Assembly (NCBI GenBank): GCA_946811695.1
Contig: OX328125.1
Location: forward strand, 105,488,876-105,552,875
Origin: Gonocerus acuteangulatus
Taxonomy: Eukaryota > Arthropoda > Insecta > Hemiptera > Coreidae
Direction: 5' to 3'
DNA: 64,000 nucleotides
Part shown: in pieces, positions 58,192 to 64,000 of the stretch
How the letters are laid out: the number at the start of each line of letters is the position of its first letter
Position numbering within the stretch: position 1 is the stretch's first letter
Made by a program: the position numbers and the translations under genes
The notes under the pieces: model-generated
Told to the model about the DNA's origin: nothing
The model's database searches: none
Seen by the model: the letters and a program-made list of their open reading frames with translations, nothing else

Positions 58192-58495
58192 AAATTAAAT
58201 GTCTCGTCATAGAATAATGATTTTTATATTGAAATAAACTATCAGATACTTTATTATTTCTTATTATAATAGTTCAGCTATTGTTTTGTACTTCTTTCTT
58301 CTTCTATTTTTTTTTTTTTTTTTCGTTTTTATTTTGTTAACTTTATGTTGTGCTTTGTAGCCCTTGTGTTTACCTTATATCTTTTAATATTTTATTTACT
58401 TCAATTTGTTTACTTATATTACTTTCATGAAATATGTGAGCAGATCACCTTGCTGTTGCGGAGCTCCATAAATAAATAAAAAAAAAAAAAAAAAT
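57660..58495 (+). pseudogene. 5'-truncated non-LTR retrotransposon (LINE), 3' end
   Basis: The frame from about 57660 to TGA 58037-58039 gives WYSTRDNLLREIKSSTHEW, VVITRLRIGHTHLTHSHLM, then CQTCNRQLTVKHLLTEC. This is the RLRxGHTxLTHxxL...CxxC...H.LxxC end found after the reverse transcriptase/RNase H region of Jockey/I-type insect LINEs. It is followed by KSPHIVTILQHLHKMKLYDKI. The 3' UTR holds a GT microsatellite and ends CCTTGCTGTTGCGGAGCTCC, ATAAATAAATAAAAA. The reverse transcriptase domain is absent, so it is inactive. No TSD identified. Confidence 0.8.
58089..58190. repeat. (GT)n microsatellite in LINE 3' UTR
   Basis: About 50 GT units with a few interruptions (GTATGT). Confidence 0.95.
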
Positions 58496-58640
58496 AAATG
58501 CGTTCTAGACATTTAAACAAAATTGAGCTTTTTGTATTTATTATATGTTATAAATTATTATTGTCAACTAAATCTTCTAAACCTCTAAAAAATTTCCGGA
58601 CAACAAAATAATATATTCTGAAGAAATAAATATATTTTCG

Positions 58641-59010
58641 AAGGTAGGGCTTGTCGGGGATCGGTTATTACTTCTTAATAAAACTACATTTTACTAGTGA
58701 AATTTTTTTTTTTTTTTGTTATCGGTAAGCCCATCTTGTTATTCTTATATCTGTACCCGTGTATCTCTAATCTAAGCGCTGAAATAGCATATTGTTTTTC
58801 TAGGTATATATTATGATTTTTTAATATATACATATAAAGCATATTGTTTTTACAGCCCTGATGAAGGCTTGAATTTCAAGCCGAAACGTCGGAAACAATA
58901 AAGCTATCATATTTCCACCTATAACATTTCTAGTAATTTTATTAAGAAGTAATGACCGAACCCCGACAATCCCCCTACCTTCGCATCATCAACGGTCAAC
59001 CATCTCCTCT

Positions 59011-59012
<2 letters not shown>
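58641..59012 (+). mobile_element. PLE-like terminal fragment with hammerhead-like core
   Basis: The left AAGGTAGGGCTTGTCGGGGA TCGGTTATTACTTCTTAATA is mirrored by TATTAAGAAGTAATGACCGA...CCCGACAATCCCCCTACCTT. Inside (58858-58890) is CTGATGA, stem GGCTTG/CAAGCC, GAAA, CGTC, followed by an AACAATAAAGC tail. The combination resembles Penelope-like element termini, where hammerhead motifs are known. No reverse transcriptase is present here. Confidence 0.65.
58858..58890 (+). ncRNA. Hammerhead-ribozyme-like core
   Basis: CTGATGA (58858-58864), a 6-bp stem II GGCTTG/CAAGCC with loop AATTT, then GAAA (883-886) and CGTC. The three invariant blocks of stem II and flanks match the hammerhead core. A complete stem III and cleavage site could not be paired, so self-cleavage is unproven. 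Confidence 0.45.

Positions 59013-59013
<1 letters not shown>

Positions 59014-59062
<49 letters not shown>
59014..59062. repeat. (AT)n microsatellite
   Basis: About 24 AT units directly after the PLE-like end. Confidence 0.95.
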
Positions 59063-59065
<3 letters not shown>

Positions 59066-60439
59066 ATTATGACACTCAGAAATATTTCAGACGGATTTGA
59101 AATAATTCCACATTAAGAGCATGAAGATGATTTCAAGATATCAAAATAAATTTTTAGTTTTAACTTTATTTTTAATATATTGGGGGCTGAGAATTTATAA
59201 TATGGGTCAGATAAAACATATTACAAATTATAATTGGCAAATTTTTATTAATTTCTTCCATATTATAATTTTCCACCTAAAGATGTAATTTCAAAATTTG
59301 AAATATTTGACGCATTCTTACAATGGATTTCAATTATCATATTCTTATAATTTCATTGATTTTTTTAAAGAATCAATTTTTAGCTTACTTTGAGTTTCTA
59401 AAATTCAACGAAGTTAACAAAAATTATAGTGATTATTTGCTAACTGGGTATCTTCATTTCTAGTAAAGCAATTACGGTTGGACAATGAACAGTCTTTTAT
59501 ATAAACGGAGACAAGAAATTTACATATGTTTATAATTCTGGGCGAGGAACATCTTCCCTTAGACTAGGAGCGGGTAAATAGTTCCGTTATGAGATTCAGG
59601 ATCCGGTGTTTAATGTCCAAAGAAATGCCGGGGCGTGTCCTTAATGCTATGTGGCCTTTATGGAAATCATGGGGAAGCCACCAGCTCTAGCAGATACAGG
59701 ACACAAGTACAAAAGGAATTTAATGACCCCCCCCCCTTCTCAATAGTCCGGTGGGAACTCCGATGGACAGTGTCCAGAGGTTATGACCTCTGGGTCGCGA
59801 GGATCCGGGAGGATAACGGAATAAAAATAAAGGGTTGTGCATCCTAGGGGAGAGTTCCTGGCTGACCAACGGTCAATCCTGACCAACAACCCCTAACAAC
59901 GGGTTTACCTTACGAGGACGGCTACGAACTGACCACTCCGAATATTTCACTACTTGCTACCCAACATGAAATGCAAGGGAGGAGCAGGCTCATTTAAATA
60001 AACACCCAGGGATGCTCCGGCAATATATAAAATAATCACTTGAAAAAAAAAAAACCTTAACATTCAACACAGATTTGCCCAATTTAAACTAACTTGTTCC
60101 AGCGACAGATGTATGTATGAATGGGGTTTAAGGACGAAGAACGTCAAAGGTTACCATCGTCCTGTAAAGTGTTTTTCAATGAAAATTATTTTGTACTATA
60201 AAGGTATGCACTACATATATTGTCGAGAATGCTCTTAAGTTGTAATGTTATATAATGTTCAAAAGGTTTTTAAAAATGGTTCTGAAACTGCTATGGCTAA
60301 TATAATTGTTTTACATGGATACTGCTAAAATAATAATTATGTTGATATGAGCTTGGTCCGTTACGGCATATTTAAAACTATATGTAATCAATGCATCTGA
60401 CTTCAAGGTATAGAATATATACAGAAATTATTTATTTTA

Positions 60440-60462
60440 TTAATATATTTATTTTATTTTTT

Positions 60463-60494
<32 letters not shown>

Positions 60495-60525
60495 TTTTTT
60501 TATTTTTTTTTTTATTTGTTGCTAT
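60440..60525. repeat. (TTTA)n low-complexity tract
   Basis: TTATTTATTTATTTATTT units; explains the Ile/Phe/Tyr repeat ORF. Confidence 0.9.
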
Positions 60526-60991
60526 ATTTCTGTGTATAATTTTGATTTTTTAAGAAAATTTAATACTTTGTCCACCATGGAGGGGTTGTCTGCAAGTGCT
60601 TCAGATATATCTTCGGATATATCTATCCAGCGACAGAGTTCTAACACTTTTTTTTTTTGTAATACATAAATGGAATATCATTAAGCATTATTCAAATAGG
60701 GGATTTTTCACTGTTGGTTTAATTTCATTATAATTTATCTTATGGAAAATAATGCTTATTTTTTTTTACAATATTAATTTTACCTTAATTATGATATTTC
60801 TAAATTTTATGGAAAACGATAAATTTACTTATTTATTAATTGTTTTCATCCTAATAAAATTGTTTAATATTACTAATAATTACATTTTAATTAAGCAGAT
60901 AAATTCAGAAATTAATCATGATAAATCAGCCGATTCTGCTACATATTTTAAAAAAATAATCATTCCGATTTTCTATTTTTCTTGAACAATA

Positions 60992-61180
60992 GTCAGATCT
61001 TCAAGCAAAAATGTATATTGGACGTTTCGGCTGCACTTTGGTAGCATTATTCTGCACCAAAGCAACACTCCCGACACTTAACCGTGATCATCTAAATGTT
61101 ATTTTGGTCTTCCCCCCTCTCCTAGGCATTTTTTTAGTGCTGAAGAAGGATGCCAAAGTGCACCCGAAACGTCCAATATC
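60992..61180. mobile_element. Foldback element F4, partial
   Basis: GGACGTTTCGGCTGCACTTTG near the left and TGCTGAAGAAGGATGCCAAA GTGCACCCGAAACGTCC on the right are inverse copies of the F1 arm motif. One diverged minisatellite unit lies between. Outer arms are missing. Confidence 0.65.
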
Positions 61181-61440
61181 ATTTCATTAGTTAATTTTTT
61201 GTTGGAGCAATGAGCTCGAATGATTTTCCAAGCCAATGACTGAAGTGTATTATTTTATTCCTTATAAGTATTTACAAAAAAAAAAAAAAAAATATATAAA
61301 TAAATAAATAATAAAACATAAAAAGAAAACGGCGCATAATATATATCATGAAACAATTATTTTGGTGAGCGATTTCAAAATACAGAAGTATTCGTTCCAC
61401 TTAAGCGGAGATAAAATTAAAGGAGGTTTAGCAACAATCC

Positions 61441-61560
61441 TTTCCCGCCTAAATGACGTCATATCCTATTCCCGCCCAATTCTGCGGATTCTTTACAATC
61501 CGCTTTCTTCAGCTTCCTTCCGCTACGAAAACTAAAGCGCTACGTCACAGTAACTGCGGA
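61441..61560. promoter_or_regulatory. Cluster of E2F-like and CRE-like sites
   Basis: TTTCCCGCC (61441-61449), a perfect CRE TGACGTCA (61454-61461), ATTCCCGCCCAATTC (about 61468) and a second TACGTCAC near 61540. Matches are to consensus motifs only; activity is inferred. Confidence 0.4.
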
Positions 61561-61688
61561 TCCTTAATAAGTAAGCCTAAATTTGAAAGATAAAGCAGTA
61601 TAAGCGTAAAACTTAAAAAAAAATAATTAAATAAATAAAAATAAAGCAGAAATCACTTTCGGTAGGATTAATTCAAGTTCACCGAGAT

Positions 61689-61919
61689 CTAAACCACCAC
61701 AGAAAAAATCAGGTCAAAGATAAATGGTTTTCGTGATGTCACTTTCCAAAGAGGTCTCATATCGCTTGAAGAAGAATGTTCTTTGGATGTTTGTCGAAAA
61801 CCTATCAGCTTGTTGGTTTTCTCTAATAGAAGAGTTAGAATATCTTTTCTTTTAACTTTCTTTTCTTCAGAGCTTTCACTCCCCACCACGGAACCTATGC
61901 CGCATAAATTAAAGGACAT
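61689..61919 (-). CDS. Hypothetical 76-codon ORF or first exon
   Basis: Begins MSFNLCGIGSVVGSESSEEK, then a basic KVKRKDILTLLLEKTN stretch, and ends DLIFSVVV-stop. I do not recognise a family. It lies about 190 bp below a GC-rich promoter-like block with an NRF-1 type site, in the right orientation for a gene starting there. A donor-like GTGACA after DMRPLWK could make it a first coding exon. The start was chosen as the first ATG; the A preceding it by three (AAATGT) is acceptable. Confidence 0.35.
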   Translation of the reverse strand: MSFNLCGIGSVVGSESSEEKKVKRKDILTLLLEKTNKLIGFRQTSKEHSSSSDMRPLWKVTSRKPFIFDLIFSVVV

Positions 61920-62089
61920 TTCCTCTCTTCCTTAACGTTCTTCAGTATTTAATCGACGATTGATATAAATTTAAAAGTATATTGATAAACATTAAAAAAA
62001 GAAAACAAATACTTCAATACAGTACAAATATTGATTTCAACTCCACCATTCTGATATTGTGTATGAAGAGAGATTCCGAGAAGAGGTAA

Positions 62090-62260
62090 TTTGTACTGGC
62101 GTATTGCGCATGCGCGGTGTTATCTGTGCCAGCACCGCTGTCGAAATTATTCCGTAAAACGTTTCGAATCAATTAGATACGACGAAACGGCTGTTAACTG
62201 TCGTTATAGTTACTCCACTCCGGACAACTAGTGTTTCCTCAATCGGAAATTTGTATTTTT
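62090..62260. promoter_or_regulatory. GC-rich promoter-like block with NRF-1 palindrome
   Basis: TGCGCATGCGCG at 62105-62116 fits the NRF-1/erect-wing consensus YGCGCAnGCGCR. Many CpGs follow (CAGCACCGCTGTCGAAATT, ACGACGAAACGGCTG). Such sites mark TATA-less promoters of broadly expressed genes. The palindrome gives no strand. Confidence 0.45.
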
Positions 62261-63609
62261 TCGGACCGAAAACCGAATGAGTAAGCAAAACAGTATATTT
62301 TGTAAAGAGCATTTTACCCTGTAAGGATTAACAGATAAATACAATCTTAAATAAATCCACGCGAACATTCTCTATTTCGATTGTGGACTTTGATATTGTA
62401 AAGGATATATTTAAAACAATAAACATATAAATATTATAAGGTATTACTTATCAATCAGCCACTTTTATCATTTAAATAAAAAATAATGCGAACCATCTCT
62501 GCAGAAAGATCAAGTGGAAAACTTGAACTTTGGGAAAAAAAGGGATAAACTTATGCTTAACAATTGTACGCACATCTTGTGAGAATGCAAGAAGAAATTT
62601 TTTATTTCATTCAAAGAAAAAAATATCAAAGGGAAATAGTTTTAAGTCCCAGAGGATCTAAAAGTATTGAAGGAAATGTAAAAGAGAGAAAAAGTCTAAC
62701 AGACATAGTGAAGACCGAAAATGAACGGTTCCAGGGTAACATTACGACCTACCGAGAAATAAAGAATCAGAAATTATGAAAATGTATTGGTACCATAGAA
62801 AAGCCCTCAGCATCCGCAAAAAAATAATTCATTCAACGTTAAAAAAAAAGACGAGAACCATAAAACTATTTAATTTTATTATGTTTTATTCTTATAGAAA
62901 AAATTGTATTTTTTATTAATTTTGTGTGGGTGGATGAAAATATTGGTTTTTCAATAGGATAAAGCGTTATATAAGCAAATTATATAAGTTGGTGGCTATA
63001 AGGAAAACCTTGTAAGGTTAATAAGCAAATAATAAAAATAAAATAATAAACACAGTATAATCTATAAGGCAACGCGGTTCAGAGGCATTTTATCGGCAAC
63101 TATTGATTGAGAAATAAGGCCAATGTTAGGGCTCGAGCTGAATAGGTGAACCATACAATAGACATTTTTTTATCAACAAAAAAAAAAGAACCTAATTTAT
63201 AAAATAAATTAAAAGCCATGACAAGGGATGAAGGCAGAGGGTAAAGGCGTTCTTTGTCCGGAATAGGGATTTTGAAAAGGGATGATTCTGCCCCAAAAAG
63301 GGTTAGCGAGAACAACCCTTTGTCGGCCAGGTGATGCTGCGCACCTTGCTACCGGGGCAGATGTCGGTTGGATCACTGAGTTGCCGAATTTGTGGAAAAG
63401 CTTGACTCAAGGTGGGGAACCCTTGTCATATTGCACCCGAGGTACACCTGCCTTGTCTGACACGAAACCCTTGCAGGTTCCACAAACAACTTCGAGGATC
63501 GGAATTGATGATTCTTGGTCGTGTCTGATTTCTGTAAATGGGTCCTTACAGTCGTCCGCTCAGCCTTTGAGGCCGTCCGAAGTAGTAAAAACATATTCTT
63601 GGTGGGCGT

Positions 63610-63670
63610 GAATTCCCTACCCAAATGTCTCCGAAGAAGCCGATGAATCTGGGCGATGAAACATTGAAGC
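63610..63670 (+). repeat. Possible PLE-type end motif, degraded
   Basis: CCGAAGAAGCCGATGAATCT GGGCGATGAAACATTG resembles the CTGAAGAAGCC...GGCGAAACGTTG end motif of Penelope-like elements. It lies at the end of a GC-richer 330-bp patch of unknown origin. Confidence 0.35.
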
Positions 63671-64000
63671 CATGTGTCCTCAAGAAATAATTTCTACTAA
63701 AAATCCAAGTATAACAATAACCTTCAGATTGCAGACACACTGAAGGTGGCAGAGGCCCAATATCTACAAAGAAAGGCTCCAATTTCTCTCTAGTGTAAAA
63801 TAAAATGTAAGTATTTGCTAAAACATTAGCCAAGAATGAAGTGGCTGGATAAATGACGAAGAAACATTGGATTAGCCTCATTCACACGTAATAGTAACAA
63901 CAGCTCACATTGAAAATCCTGGCCTCTTTAGTACAAGTAAGGTGAAACCGTCACAACATTTCTGCTCTTAAATGTCAAAGCGACTGATAGAAACCTAGTT

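Larger units (their letters stand above)
47943..64000. other. E74 upstream intron/intergenic region
   Basis: Apart from the candidate exon (53129-53201) and the ORF at 61689-61919, no coding exon of E74 was recognised. Named contents are listed separately. 47950-50030, 53210-54300, 56480-57600, 59060-60440 and 62280-63270 show nothing firm. GC-richer unassigned patches at 51350-51780, 54340-54480, 56120-56480, 59550-59960 and 63260-63620 are probably mobile-element remnants. Confidence 0.5.

Noticed and set aside
63282..63881. Overlapping ORFs of 109 and 111 codons near the right edge
   Set aside because: GC-richer patch without a known domain, ending near a PLE-like motif; more likely a repeat fragment.

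Overview
The window looks like an arthropod, most likely insect, nuclear genome. It is AT-rich, has small exons in long introns, carries a C-terminal block of an ecdysone-inducible E74-type ETS factor, and is crowded with DNA transposons, foldback elements, LINE debris and SINEs. I cannot name the species or order from sequence alone.

Layout. (1) Positions 1-11056, + strand: the last five exons (about 182 residues) of the catalytic subunit of protein phosphatase 6 (PP6/PpV), open at the left edge. Its 7.1-kb third intron is a stack of nested transposons. (2) 11057-24024: no confirmed gene; palindromic MITEs, a 0.8-kb foldback with hammerhead-like motifs, a pogo/Tigger-like element, a piggyBac-like MITE and one weak candidate exon. 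(3) 24025-24444, + strand: a two-exon ETS DNA-binding cassette (ETS-A). (4) 24445-32060: a 1.57-kb palindrome, a transposon with 5-bp target duplications, and a foldback filled with SINEs. (5) 32061-32486, - strand: a second ETS cassette (ETS-B). (6) 38107-47942, - strand: six exons (298 codons plus stop) of the E74 (Eip74EF) gene, with the ETS domain in the last two exons. A further upstream exon may lie at about 53129-53201, and the remaining N-terminus is probably outside the window. (7) 48-64 kb: mostly E74 5' intron or intergenic DNA, with piggyBac-like and PLE-like elements, a 524-bp minisatellite, a 5'-truncated LINE, and a promoter-like GC-rich block near 61.4-62.3 kb next to a 76-codon ORF of unknown function.

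Most notable: three ETS cassettes share the same 193-nt exon and the same intron phases (1 and 2). ETS-A and ETS-B resemble each other more than either resembles E74, so they look like DNA-level duplicates beside E74 rather than retrocopies. The mobile fraction holds a 5S rRNA-headed SINE with a target-site duplication. Its 3' tail and middle block recur on copies with tRNA-like or other heads, so it is a modular SINE family. Several foldback elements repeat a hammerhead-ribozyme-like core. No bacterial-type operon, CRISPR array or functional rRNA/tRNA gene was found. Coordinates were read by eye; exon ends rest on GT/AG sites and reading phase, not on transcripts.
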